A stretch of 64,000 bases of DNA from Flectonema sp. DT1601 (lineage: Eukaryota > Euglenozoa > Diplonemea > Diplonemida > Diplonemidae): NCBI GenBank assembly GCA_964019425.1, contig OZ025864.1, forward strand, positions 493,684 through 557,683. Direction: 5' to 3'. Made by a program: the position numbers and the translations under genes. This document shows, in pieces, positions 9,694 to 18,190 of this stretch. Position 1 is the stretch's first letter; every line of letters starts with the position of its first letter. Under the pieces are notes generated by a model. That model was given only the letters and a program-made list of their open reading frames with translations, made no database searches and was not told the origin of the DNA.

Positions 9694-10857
9694 ATGGAAA
9701 TTTTTGTGACGTGTCTGGATTGGGGACTCCCCGCAGTGACAGTGACGACTGGTGCAGAGTCCGTTGTGAGCGACGTGTTGACGGCGGCGGCTGGAGAGTG
9801 GGATGTGGATCCGGAGGAAGTTGAACTCTCGTTTGCTGGTGATGCCCTTCGCGAAACTGATCGGCTGGCAGATCATGGAGTGGTTGCAAACAGCGAGTTG
9901 GAAATGGCGAAGAAGCAGTTTAGGATATTCAGTAAAAGCTGGTTTGTTGATGTTAGAAAAAGGGAGAAGCTGGTTCTTTGGATCAGAGACCACATTACAG
10001 AAAATTTATGTCTGGACACCCCCACATTTGCAGAGGATGGTTGCCTCACTGTTGACAGAAACGTGCTTCCTTCAGATGCCAAACAGGTTGCTTTCTTCAA
10101 TTCAAATTGCAACAACACAGACATCTCACTAGTTACCACTATTGGAGATGAGTTCTTGTCTTGCTGTAAACAAATCACTTCTCTTGACTTTTCAGGTCTT
10201 AATAATGTCACCACAATTGGTGATGATTTCTTGTATTGCTGTGCACAAATCACTTCTCTTGACCTTTCAGGTCTTAACAGTGTCACCACTATTGGAGATA
10301 GTTTTTTGCGTAATTGTTCAAAAATCACTTCTCTTGACCTTTACGGTCTTAGTAGTGTCACCAGTATTGGAAATGATTTCTTGTCTGAGTGTTCAGAAAT
10401 CATTTCTCTTGACCTTTCAGGTCTTAGTAGTGTCACCACTATTGGAAATGACTTCTTGTATGGGTGTTCAGAAATCACTTCTCTTGACATTTCAGGTCTT
10501 AGTAGTGTCACCAGTATTGGAAATTATTTCTTTTCTGGGTGTTCACAAATCACCTCTCTTGACCTTTCAGGTCTTAGTAGTGTCACTACTATTGGGAACG
10601 GTTTCTTGTATTCCTGTCAGCAAATAAGTTCTCTTGACCTTTCAGGTCTTAGTAGTGTCACTACTATTGGGAACTGTTTCTTGACTTACTGTAAACAAAT
10701 CACTTCTCTGGACCTTTCAGGTCTTGGTAGTGTCACCACTATTGATAATTATTGCTTTCTCAGTGAATGCAACGATCTTAAATCTGTCCAGCTGCCTGAA
10801 AGTAATAGCGCTCTCTTTGAGGAGCCTATGAAAGCAGCGATTGATCACTCAGGATAA
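9694..10857 (+). CDS. Ubiquitin-like domain + BspA-type leucine-rich repeat protein (copy 2)
   Basis: 387 aa. The first 145 residues differ from copy 1 at only a handful of positions (for example CLDWG for CPDWG, VDRNVLP for VYSNLLP). They comprise the ubiquitin-like region (1-72) and the CLDTPTFAEDGCLTV linker. Nine 25-residue repeats follow (about 147-365) with the same VTTIGxxFLxxCxxITSLDLSGL consensus, but more diverged from each other than in copy 1 (SECSEI, YGCSEI, SGCSQI). The C-terminal cap KSVQLPESNSAL is shared with copy 1. The conserved ends and variable repeat number point to expansion or contraction inside the LRR block. Function is unknown; a cytosolic or nuclear binding protein is inferred from the absence of targeting signals. 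Confidence 0.85.
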   Translation: MEIFVTCLDWGLPAVTVTTGAESVVSDVLTAAAGEWDVDPEEVELSFAGDALRETDRLADHGVVANSELEMAKKQFRIFSKSWFVDVRKREKLVLWIRDHITENLCLDTPTFAEDGCLTVDRNVLPSDAKQVAFFNSNCNNTDISLVTTIGDEFLSCCKQITSLDFSGLNNVTTIGDDFLYCCAQITSLDLSGLNSVTTIGDSFLRNCSKITSLDLYGLSSVTSIGNDFLSECSEIISLDLSGLSSVTTIGNDFLYGCSEITSLDISGLSSVTSIGNYFFSGCSQITSLDLSGLSSVTTIGNGFLYSCQQISSLDLSGLSSVTTIGNCFLTYCKQITSLDLSGLGSVTTIDNYCFLSECNDLKSVQLPESNSALFEEPMKAAIDHSG

Positions 10858-11095
10858 AGTAGTGAATTGATTCTTAAAATTTTGTTTTTTGTTGTTTTTA
10901 TTTTCTGTGGAAATGTTATATTTTTGTGAACTTGTGAAACTGAAATCAATTTCTGTAGCTGATTGTGAAATATTTCTTCGAAAAAGGAAAACTCGCACAT
11001 CCTTTCCGAGCGAGGGATTCTTTATGTAATGAAATAATATAATCAAAAAAAGAATGTTGGGGGAAGGAAAAAAAAAAAAAAAAAAAAAAAAAAAA
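10858..11095 (+). other. 3' UTR of LRR gene 2 with A-run
   Basis: Homologous to the 3' UTR of copy 1 up to ATAATCAAAAAA at about 11047, followed by a short G-rich spacer and a 28-base A-run (11068-11095). Sequence beyond is unrelated to the region after copy 1. Confidence 0.5.
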
Positions 11096-11504
11096 GTGAT
11101 TCTCATCAATCTTTGATTAGAATGATGGCCAAATTTCTTTTTTTCTTTTTTTTACATTTAACAAGTATTGTAAGAACGAAAAAGAATGTTGCGGGCAGCA
11201 CACGTAAACCTTCTTTAGCTTTATTGGTTTTAGTCAGTTCACGGGTTTCGTGACACAAACAAAACAAACAAAACGTTCACAAATTATTATGTTACTGTTT
11301 TCTGTATAGTTTTGAGATAAATCTAATTATTATTTTTAAAATTTAATTTCATTTCGCAGTCAAGAATACTTTTTCTTTTTTTTTTTAATAATAAGTTATT
11401 ATAACACAAAAAAAACAAAAAAAAAAAATTGTTAAGAAACTGCAGAAATGTATACTTTTCTTTTACTTATCTCTATTTTTTATTCTCACTTTTCCGTTCT
11501 CTCT
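11096..11504. other. AT-rich intergenic sequence, no gene seen
   Basis: Long T- and A-runs (11138-11152, 11376-11386, 11407-11428). No coding or RNA gene recognised. Confidence 0.5.
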
Positions 11505-11533
11505 ACCAACGATTCCAAAGCTACAGTTTCTGT
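11505..11533 (+). repeat. Orphan spliced-leader exon fragment
   Basis: 29 bases from ACCAACGATTC to TTTCTGT match SL exon positions 2-30 with one substitution (C for T at 11516). The exon's last nine bases and the whole SL intron are absent, and the upstream sequence does not resemble the array unit. It is therefore not an SL RNA gene but a stray exon copy, plausibly left by reverse transcription of a trans-spliced RNA. It has decayed, and no recognisable gene is joined to it. Confidence 0.75.
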
Positions 11534-11570
11534 TAAATCCATTTCGGGAATAATGCAGCATTCTCAAGCA

Positions 11571-11606
<36 letters not shown>

Positions 11607-12572
11607 CACCGGAGGGAAAATAGCGCCGACCCGTAGTTGAACGTGTCGGCGATCATCAGGACCAGTTTGTTACGGTAGATTTCGAGAATTAGTTTTATTT
11701 ATTATTTTATCTACGTTATTATTATTGTCCCCTTTACTGAGTAATCGACGATCGCGTTGCCCACCCGCACCTTTATTAAAGAAAAAAAAAAAAAAGAAAA
11801 AAGAAGTGTTTTTTAAAAATCCCACCCACCGACCCTCCATCACCGGCAACCCAACGAAACAACAGGCCCGACAGGCGTCCAGCCCAACCAACGGCGGACC
11901 TACCACAAACGCGGTGGCCTACTCGTCTTCAAGGGTTCAAGACCACCAAGTTGATAACTATATACGTTTATGATTACGAAGAGTGAATTGTTTTCTATCT
12001 TCGTTCTTTTTTCAGGTGCAAAAAGAATGCGTAGCTAACTTCCTTGGAACCCCGAAGTAGGACAGGCCTGACACCGCAGTGTCCCCCTTACTTTCTTCGC
12101 TGAAGAGGGCTGGGTAAGGGGAATGGTCCGAAAAAGAAAGATTTTTTAATTTTAGCCCGAAACCAACCATTATTTGTTTGTTGTCCTATGAACTTTTGCA
12201 TTCGATTGAATTTTCCCGCCCTCTCCCCTTCTTTTGACTGATAACTATTCATACTAACTTCCAAAAACTGGTAAAAAATTAAAAAAGCCCACGGTAGCCC
12301 CCAATTATTTCTTGGTTCTGACTACAAAAAAACTCTGGAATACATGATCCCCTTTTGTTGAAGATATTAACCAATGAAAAAGATTTGTTTACCCAACAGG
12401 ATAACACATGAACGTTAATAAGAGATGAGAAGCTCGTATAACAGGTTGTTTGTTGAGCAAATCGTGGCTGTAGGTTGAATTGTGCAACAAAAAAAAGAAG
12501 TGTGTTTGAAGAAATATGTTTTACACGTTTGTTAACCTCATCATACTCCAAGCCATTCATCATCACATTTCA
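11534..12572. other. Intergenic sequence with homopolymer tract and hairpin
   Basis: A T-tract of about 30 bases at 11573-11603 and an A-rich tract at 11779-11803. A hairpin at 12084-12121 pairs CCCCTTAC with GTAAGGGG around an inner CTTC/GAAG stem; it could be an RNA element, but I cannot assign it. No convincing gene on either strand. Confidence 0.45.
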
Positions 12573-12594
12573 TAGGTTACTCAGGCGAGTTAAA
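12573..12594 (+). promoter_or_regulatory. Trans-splice acceptor of LRR gene 3
   Basis: CACATTTCATAG followed by GTTACTCAG gives AG sites at 12574-12575 and 12583-12584, leaving a very short 5' UTR before ATG 12595. The longer in-frame extension starting at 12475 would begin upstream of these acceptors, so it was rejected as the start. Confidence 0.5.
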
Positions 12595-14670
12595 ATGCAA
12601 CTTTCGGTTACGTTCCCAGACACAGGATTTCCTGACGTTGTTTTCACAGCTTCTGGAGAGTCGCTCGTGAAGGATGCATTGCAGGTTGCAGCTGATGAGT
12701 GGGGTACCGATGCTGACTTTCTTGAACTCTCTCTCGCAGGATCGCGGCTTCGAGCAGGTAGTCGACTGGTGTCGTACGGAGTGGAGGACGGCTCTCTGTT
12801 GGATGCATCGGTGGTGCGCTTGTTTGGATTGGAATGGTTCACAGGTGCTGCAAAGAGAGCGAAGGCATTCCTACGAGGAGAACGAGATCAGGACGGGTTT
12901 TTGTGCCTTGATACTCCCACATTCGCTGTGGATGGCTGTCTTCAGTATAATAACAGTGAGTGGTTCTCGAATGATGTTACGAACATCTCATTCAGCAACT
13001 CTGAACCCTCAGTCACGACGGTTTCAGATGATTTCCTATCCTCATCTCGTAAGGTTATAAAGATCAGTCTGCCTGGTCTTCAATACGTCACATCTGTTGG
13101 TAATAAGTTCCTCAGTAATTGCAATTCACTGTTATCCGTAGACTTATCAAGTCTCAGCAACGTGTTAGCTGTTGGAGACTATTTTCTAAGTTATTGTCCG
13201 TCCCTCACATCTCTGGACTTATCTGGTCTCAGCAACGTGTTAGCTGTTGGAGACTATTTTCTATATTCTTGTTCATCCCTCACATCTCTGGACTTATCAA
13301 GTCTCAGCAATATTTCAGCTGTTGGAAACAATTTTCTATTTTATTGTTCATCCCTCACATCTCTGGACTTATCAAGTCTCAGCAACGTGTTAGCTGTTGG
13401 AGACTGTTTTCTAAGTAATTTTTCATCCCTCACATCTCTGGACTTATCAAGTCTCAGCAATGTTTCAGCTGTTGGAAACAATTTTCTATTTTCTTGTTCA
13501 TCCCTCGCGTCTCTGGACTTATCAAGTCTCAGCAACGTGTTAGCTGTTGGAAACTCTTTTCTAAGTAATTGTTCATCCCTCACAAATCTAGACTTATCAA
13601 GTCTCAGCAATAATTCAGCTGTTGGAAACTCTTTTTTACGTTATTGTTCATCCCTCACATCTCTGGACTTATCAAGTCTCAGCAATATTTCAGCTGTTGG
13701 AGACTATTTTCTATATTCTTGTTCATCCCTCACATCTCTGGACTTATCAAGTCTCAGCAACGTGTTAGCTGTTGGAGACTATTTTCTAAGTAATTGTTCA
13801 TCCTTCACCTCTCTGGACTTATCTGGTCTCAGCAATGTTTCAGCTGTTGGAAACAATTTTCTATCTTCTTGTTCATCCCTCACATCTCTGGACTTATCTG
13901 GTCTCAGCAATGTTTCAGCTGTTGGAGACTGTTTTCTATATTCTTGTTCATCCCTCACATCTCTGGACTTATCAAGTCTCAGCAACGTGTTAGCTGTTGG
14001 AAACAATTTTCTAAGTAATTGTTCATCCCTCACATCTCTGGACTTATCTGGTCTCAGCAATGTTTCAGCTGTTGGAAGCTCTTTTCTATATTCTTGTTCA
14101 TCCCTCGCGTCTGTGGACTTATCAAGTCTCAGCAGTATTTCAGTTATTGGAAACTCTTTTTTACGTAATTGTTCATCCCTCACATCTCTGGACTTATCTG
14201 GTCTCAGCAATATTTCAGCTGTTGGAAATAATTTTCTATTTTCTTGTTCATCCCTCACATCTCTGGACTTATCTGGTCTCAGCAATGTTTCAGCTGTTGG
14301 AAACTCTTTTCTATATTCTTGTTCATCCCTCGCGTCTGTGGACTTATCAAGTCTCAGCAGTATTTCAGCTGTTGGAAACTCTTTTTTACGTAATTGTTCA
14401 TCCCTCACGTCTCTGGACTTATCAAGTCTCAGCAATGTTTCTGCTGTTGGAAACAATTTTCTATTTTCTTGTTCATCCCTCACAAATCTGGACTTATCAA
14501 GTCTCAGCAATGTTTCAACTGTTGGGTACTTTTTTCTAAGTAATTGTTCATCACTTACTTCCTTGGATTTAACCCTCTTGAATGTGGAATCCGTTGGAAG
14601 TAATTTCCTAGAAGGTTGTTCATCCATTAACAGAAATGAACTGCATACGAGCATAAGGAATTTGAAATAA
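12595..14670 (+). CDS. Ubiquitin-like domain + BspA-type leucine-rich repeat protein (copy 3, long)
   Basis: 691 aa from the ATG that follows the AG acceptors. The N-terminus (MQLSVTFPDTGFPDVVF, LELSLAGSRLRAGSRLVSYG) aligns with the ubiquitin-like region of copies 1 and 2 but is clearly diverged. The linker motif CLDTPTFAVDGCLQ is conserved. About 22 repeats of 25 residues follow (about 139-685), consensus NVSAVGNNFLxxCSSLTSLDLSSLS: the same repeat architecture as copies 1 and 2 but a different, internally homogenised sequence. Two alternating repeat types (NVLAVGDYFLSNC and NVSAVGNNFLFSC) suggest higher-order duplication of repeat pairs. The last repeats degrade (NVESVGSNFLEGC) and form a cap. 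No signal peptide. This looks like an older paralogue with independent concerted evolution. Confidence 0.85.
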   Translation: MQLSVTFPDTGFPDVVFTASGESLVKDALQVAADEWGTDADFLELSLAGSRLRAGSRLVSYGVEDGSLLDASVVRLFGLEWFTGAAKRAKAFLRGERDQDGFLCLDTPTFAVDGCLQYNNSEWFSNDVTNISFSNSEPSVTTVSDDFLSSSRKVIKISLPGLQYVTSVGNKFLSNCNSLLSVDLSSLSNVLAVGDYFLSYCPSLTSLDLSGLSNVLAVGDYFLYSCSSLTSLDLSSLSNISAVGNNFLFYCSSLTSLDLSSLSNVLAVGDCFLSNFSSLTSLDLSSLSNVSAVGNNFLFSCSSLASLDLSSLSNVLAVGNSFLSNCSSLTNLDLSSLSNNSAVGNSFLRYCSSLTSLDLSSLSNISAVGDYFLYSCSSLTSLDLSSLSNVLAVGDYFLSNCSSFTSLDLSGLSNVSAVGNNFLSSCSSLTSLDLSGLSNVSAVGDCFLYSCSSLTSLDLSSLSNVLAVGNNFLSNCSSLTSLDLSGLSNVSAVGSSFLYSCSSLASVDLSSLSSISVIGNSFLRNCSSLTSLDLSGLSNISAVGNNFLFSCSSLTSLDLSGLSNVSAVGNSFLYSCSSLASVDLSSLSSISAVGNSFLRNCSSLTSLDLSSLSNVSAVGNNFLFSCSSLTNLDLSSLSNVSTVGYFFLSNCSSLTSLDLTLLNVESVGSNFLEGCSSINRNELHTSIRNLK

Positions 14671-14811
14671 TAGAAATCATAAATGTTGTTTTTTTTGTGT
14701 GTGTTGTTCCCTTTGTTTTATTTCAAGGTATATGAGGGTCTTTTTGCACCCCCCACCGCTATTTTTCAGTCAAGTACTTGATATTAATTTTGTTTTCTTT
14801 AATATCTAAAG
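14671..14811. other. Spacer between LRR gene 3 and OTU-like gene
   Basis: T-rich 3' UTR-like sequence. The tract TGTCAAAGTTTCAG (ending about 14842, just inside the next feature) is a possible splice acceptor for the OTU-like gene. Confidence 0.4.
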
Positions 14812-16108
14812 TTGTTACTGTTTTTACATTGTCAAAGTTTCAGTTTTGCTTTTCGTGAATTCTGCGATGAGTTTTATAAAGCTTACGATTCCACATATAA
14901 GAGATTACTTTCTTTAGTTCATGTTGTCTTTGGTAAATTAAACAACCCTCAATCTTACCATTTTCCACAAGAAAGACAGTTTATTGTTTACCCGCCTAAA
15001 GCCGTAGAGTTGGTTCCAGAAGAACCAATTGTTCAAGAAGGAAAAGTAGATTACTTTACAATTGACCACACGATATGGTATATGGAAGAAGTTGGTCTTT
15101 ACCCTGAAGACGTGAACCGTTTTGGTAATTGTTTCTTTGAAGCAGTATCGAAACAAATTTTTAACTTCTTTGATGCAGCGACGCTACGTGAATTTACCAG
15201 TGCTGAGTTAGTAGATTACAGTGATAAATATAAAACTTTGTACTCGGTAGTTACGACGAATATGCACTTGGAATGGGTTTTGATGGTGTGTGGGCAGACC
15301 ATGCAGCCATACAAGCCTTATCAAATGTATTGGGTGTTAGTTTTTTCTTCCTAAGTATGGACCCTTATGAGCAAAAGGACTCCGCTTACTTTGTCGCTCC
15401 CGACGCACGGTCTACTTTTTTACTTGTTAGGGGGTTCATCATACTCGGGCACCATGCAAATGTTCCATCTGAGCACTTTTTCCCAATACTAGGGCCATAC
15501 GATTGGTCAGTAATCAATGATTGGTGTATAGAGTATACTGAGGTCATTCTCAATGGCTTGTTTAATCTGGTTACCTGTTCTGGCTTTACTGATGTGGAGA
15601 GTGAAAACGTATCTGACCAAGCCGGGGTACTCTTTAATACATTGCGTGAAGGGGGTTTAGAAAACATTTTACCTTTATTTATTTTAAACGAAAAGGACGT
15701 AACGAGTAGATTCTTATCGAAAAGTATCGTCAATGAAACAGATTCTAAATCCTGCAAGGTGCTCTCTCCTATGAAAGTTTATACCGAGTTAGAACAAAAC
15801 GGAATAACCACTACTGCCCACAAGGTCACGATCTTGAAATGGTTCTCATTAACAAACCAGTTTTTTGTGATTTATGTGATTCAAATTATTTCTTTGGACA
15901 AATATTGAAATGTCGTCTCCCTTGTAATGATGAGGTTTTAGCATGTGATTGGAATGTTTGTTTGAATTGCGTTGGAAAATACTTTTGTTGTGGATGTGGC
16001 ACGCGTACGACGAAAGCAGGCACATGGTTTGCGGGAATTCGAGGTTTGCAAATCCATCAGTTGAATTGTGAACCTTTCCTGCTTTTGCGTCAAACCAACC
16101 ATAACTGA
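14812..16108 (+). pseudogene. OTU-like cysteine protease gene split over three frames
   Basis: Three consecutive open segments read as one protein. The first (to about 15273) has VNRFGNCFFEAVSKQ, the OTU catalytic-Cys motif (Cys codon 15130-15132). The second (15273-15840) continues with VWADHAAIQALSNVLGVS and SEHFFPILGP, matching the W-G-D-h-x-x-hQALA and terminal His motifs of OTU proteases (His codon 15474-15476). The third (15839-16108) is cysteine-rich (FCDLCDSN, CLNCVGKYFCCGCG), probably zinc-binding. Both frame changes are -1 and occur at nearly the same sequence, TTGGAATGG and TTGAAATGG. No early in-frame ATG is present. It may be a decayed host or transposon-borne OTU gene; programmed shifting or sequence error is possible. 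OTU enzymes cleave ubiquitin chains, notable next to genes with ubiquitin-like domains, but a functional link is only conjecture. Confidence 0.6.
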
Positions 16109-16379
16109 GTTTATGGATGGGCTTTACTGGTAGTGAGCTACGAACCAGCACAGATAATTTTTATTGGATTCCCATTAATGCATTAATGTTTTCAAGCTGT
16201 AACGACCTGCAGGGCATGGGATGCTCAACCTGTAGTGCGTGGTCCCCGGGTCAATTTGACTTGACAGCATTTCTTTCTCTGGTAGTTTATTTAAAGCATG
16301 CGATTTTGTGTGGACAGAATCCAGTTATAATGATTCATGTTTAATTTGTTGCGTGTTAACCTTGATTTATTTATCCAAG
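16109..16379 (+). other. Region after the OTU-like gene
   Basis: A 75-codon open segment from 16117 (MGFTGSELRTSTDNF...; CSTCSAWSPGQFDLTAF) begins at GGATGGGC shortly after the stop at 16108 and could be a further decayed piece of the same gene, since it is in yet another frame and contains a C-x2-C pair. I cannot support a function. Confidence 0.25.
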
Positions 16380-16534
16380 TCCCCCCCCAAAAAATGGGCC
16401 AGGCTATCCTGTGGGCACCTAACACCCAGTCCGAGTCCACCACCCCAGCAAAATACTATCCAAAAAACTCAAATCCGGTACTGGGGCCCTTTTACTGCCC
16501 ACCAGTTTGAAAATTTCACTTTTTTTAACTGTAT

Positions 16535-16750
16535 TTGGTACTTTTGTCTTGTAACTCTATTAGGAACCTGAAAACACCCAAAATTGAGCTTGTCAGTAGT
16601 GCTGAAGGATTCCGGGGCTTAGGTACATATCAGATTTGGAGTAGCAGGAGCAGGACAAGTAGTGAAACGAAGAGGATAATAAGTTCCACGAAGGAACTGT
16701 TGGAAGTGATATCAGGTGGTGATTGTAAGTCACTCCTCCTTGAGCAATGA
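16535..16750 (+). pseudogene. Short open frame inside the TIR element, unknown
   Basis: About 65 codons ending KELLEVISGGDCKSLLLEQ-stop; the preceding text (NLKTPKIELVSSAEGFRGLG) has protein-like composition. It is not recognised. The antisense strand of 16800-16760 also gives protein-like text (LPKKPDNPEGILVV), so the coding strand is uncertain. Possibly captured gene fragments. Confidence 0.25.
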
Positions 16751-17002
16751 TTCGGCCAATGTTACTCACAACGAGTATACCTTCAGGATTATCAGGTTTC
16801 TTTGGTAATCTTAGCTTGCTTGATAAGAGGTCACTGCTACAGGTGTTCTGTTCTCGTGGTTAAGGAAAACAGAATTAGCAAGTGCAGGGATACCAGTTGG
16901 TAAGGATTTGTGGAAGAACTGTCTAAGGTAGATGTTGGTGGCCGTTCCGCAGTTGCAACATAAAAGGTAAAATTCAAGAATTTTACCTTTTCCTGATGGC
17001 TT

Positions 17003-17522
17003 CCCATAGGAAGAGCCAACAACGAAGGATCAAAAAGCAACGTCGCTATGGCTGAACGTTTGGCTGCCACAAGCCAGTTATCCCTGTGGTAATTATTCTG
17101 TCACTACCGGCTTCACCCCTTGAACATGAAGCGAGACCAAAGGATCGTTAGGCCATGCTTTCACACCGTGGATCGGTACTGAAGATCGCGTATCGAGCAA
17201 GCTGTTTACCCTTATGCTCTACGTGGGTTTCTGTTCTCACTGAGCTTGCCTTAGGACACCTGCGTTAATGTGTAACAGATGTGCTGCCCCAGCCAAACTC
17301 CCCACCTGACTGGTGCCTCCAAACGAGGGGAAGCCCGTTTGTCGCTCATCAGTTCCATTCTGCAGAAGAATCTAATCAGTTCGGTTAACTTCTTCCCCCA
17401 GTCGGCATGGCAAGTCTGAGGGCGACCAACTTTGGGAATGTCACTTCCGCATTGGCGCTCGCATCTTAGTCTCGAACAGCTCAAAGTAACGCGAAGGGAG
17501 CTTTCCCGGAATTAGTAGCAAG
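17003..17522 (-). pseudogene. LSU (28S-type) rRNA domain V fragment
   Basis: The minus strand contains several universally conserved large-subunit blocks in the right order: GTCAGGTGGGGAGTTTGGCT, GGGGCAGCACATCTGTTA, CAGGTGTCCTAAGG, GAACAGAAACCCACGTAGA, TTACCACAGGGATAACTGGC, TTGTGGCAGCCAAACGTTCA and TTGATCCTTCG. These form the peptidyl-transferase centre and neighbouring helices. The match breaks off after GGCTCTTCCTATGGGAAGC at about 17003 (a normal LSU continues toward GAAGCAGAATTC), and on the other side no TCTTAAGGTAGC block is found. It is a truncated, displaced piece within the TIR element, not a working rRNA gene. Conservation is high, so capture was fairly recent or from an active rRNA locus. 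Confidence 0.85.
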
Positions 17523-17528
17523 CTACCC

Positions 17529-17726
17529 ATGAGTGAGTCACAAATCAATAATTATAACAGTGATGGTCATAAGATTGTGTTAGTGGTGAAGATGATAAGG
17601 GAAAAAACTGAAATTCACATAAATGTAGTTTTGAATTCTTCCTATCCCCGTTACATAATTCCCAGTGCTTTCAAAGAACGGAAATTTACAAAAATAGCTT
17701 TTACTACAGAAATGCACAGCTTATAA
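17529..17726 (+). pseudogene. 65-codon open frame inside the TIR element, unknown
   Basis: Begins with ATG (MSESQINNYNSDGHKIVLVV) and ends FTTEMHSL-stop. Composition is protein-like (GHKIVLVVKMIREKTEIHINVV). It lies directly against the LSU fragment and before the right inverted arm. Not recognised; it could be a small gene or a captured exon. Confidence 0.3.
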
Positions 17727-17837
17727 GGCAAAAGTACCTAATACAGTTAGATAGTATTTTCGTGGGGTGGTGGGCTCGGATTGGGTGTTAGGTCCCCACA
17801 GGATAGGCCCATTTGGGGGGGGGTTTAAAAATATCTT

Positions 17838-18190
17838 TTATTTGATGGTGTTTTCAGAAAAGAAGATGTGTGTTCGCTTACACACTCTTAATAAGTGTTT
17901 GTTAATTAAAATTAAATGTTTAATTACATTGCAATATTCTTATTCCCTTTACTGGGTCATATTCTCATCAGATTCCAACCCTATTGTGGTTTTCCCCACC
18001 CGCCTTTTCCCCCGCCAGTGTCTGGTCGAATCGAAACGGGCCTGGCCCAATCCCTGTGCGCGGAAGTAATCTGCACCCATCTACAGTGTAGATACTTCTT
18101 TTAGTTGATCTCAGCTTGTTTAGGTAATGCTTTATTCTTGTCATATTTCCTTCTCAGGTGCAAGCAGTGATGGAAAACGAAGCACAAATC
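17838..18190 (+). mobile_element. Relic of the 3' part of a YR (VIPER-like) retroelement
   Basis: A fossil of an element related to the intact copies in the SL array. 17855-17892 (CAGAAAAGAAGATGTGTGTT...ACACTCTTAAT) matches the RNase H end of the intact element at about 52120-52158. 18020-18050 (GTGTC..GTCGAATCGAAACGGGC) matches the start of its B repeat, and 18150-18185 (TTCTCAGGTGCAAGCAGTGATGGAA) matches the B repeat end. The order is the same as in the intact copies and the spacing similar. It is clearly old and broken; only the 3' end remains. It adjoins the right end of the TIR element. Confidence 0.6.

Larger units (their letters stand above)
16380..17830. mobile_element. Terminal-inverted-repeat element carrying an LSU rRNA piece
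   Basis: The left end (CCCCCCCCAAAAAATGGGCC, then AGGCTATCCTGTGGG, CACCTAACACCCAGTCCGAG, AAAATACTATCC, TTTGGTACTTTTGTCTTGTA; 16380-16555) is matched in inverted orientation by 17700-17830 (reverse complement CCCCCCAAATGGGCC, CTATCCTGTGGGGACCTAAC, ACCCAATCCGAGC, AAAATACTATC, TAGGTACTTTTGCCTTATA). The left arm carries an extra insert at about 16465-16530. The roughly 1.1-kb interior holds an antisense LSU rRNA segment and two short open frames but no recognisable transposase. This is the arrangement of a non-autonomous DNA transposon that has captured host sequence. Divergence between the arms suggests it is old. No clear target duplication was seen. Confidence 0.6.

Noticed and set aside
12475-12594. 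N-terminal extension of LRR gene 3 by 40 codons.
   Set aside because: It lies upstream of the likely trans-splice acceptors and does not match the N-termini of the paralogues, which start at the equivalent of 12595.
13779-14654. A long antisense open frame (291 codons) opposite LRR gene 3, and similar antisense or alternate-frame ones in LRR genes 1 and 2.
   Set aside because: The 75-bp repeat is a multiple of three, so one stop-free unit keeps every repeat open in that frame. The text is a repetitive by-product.
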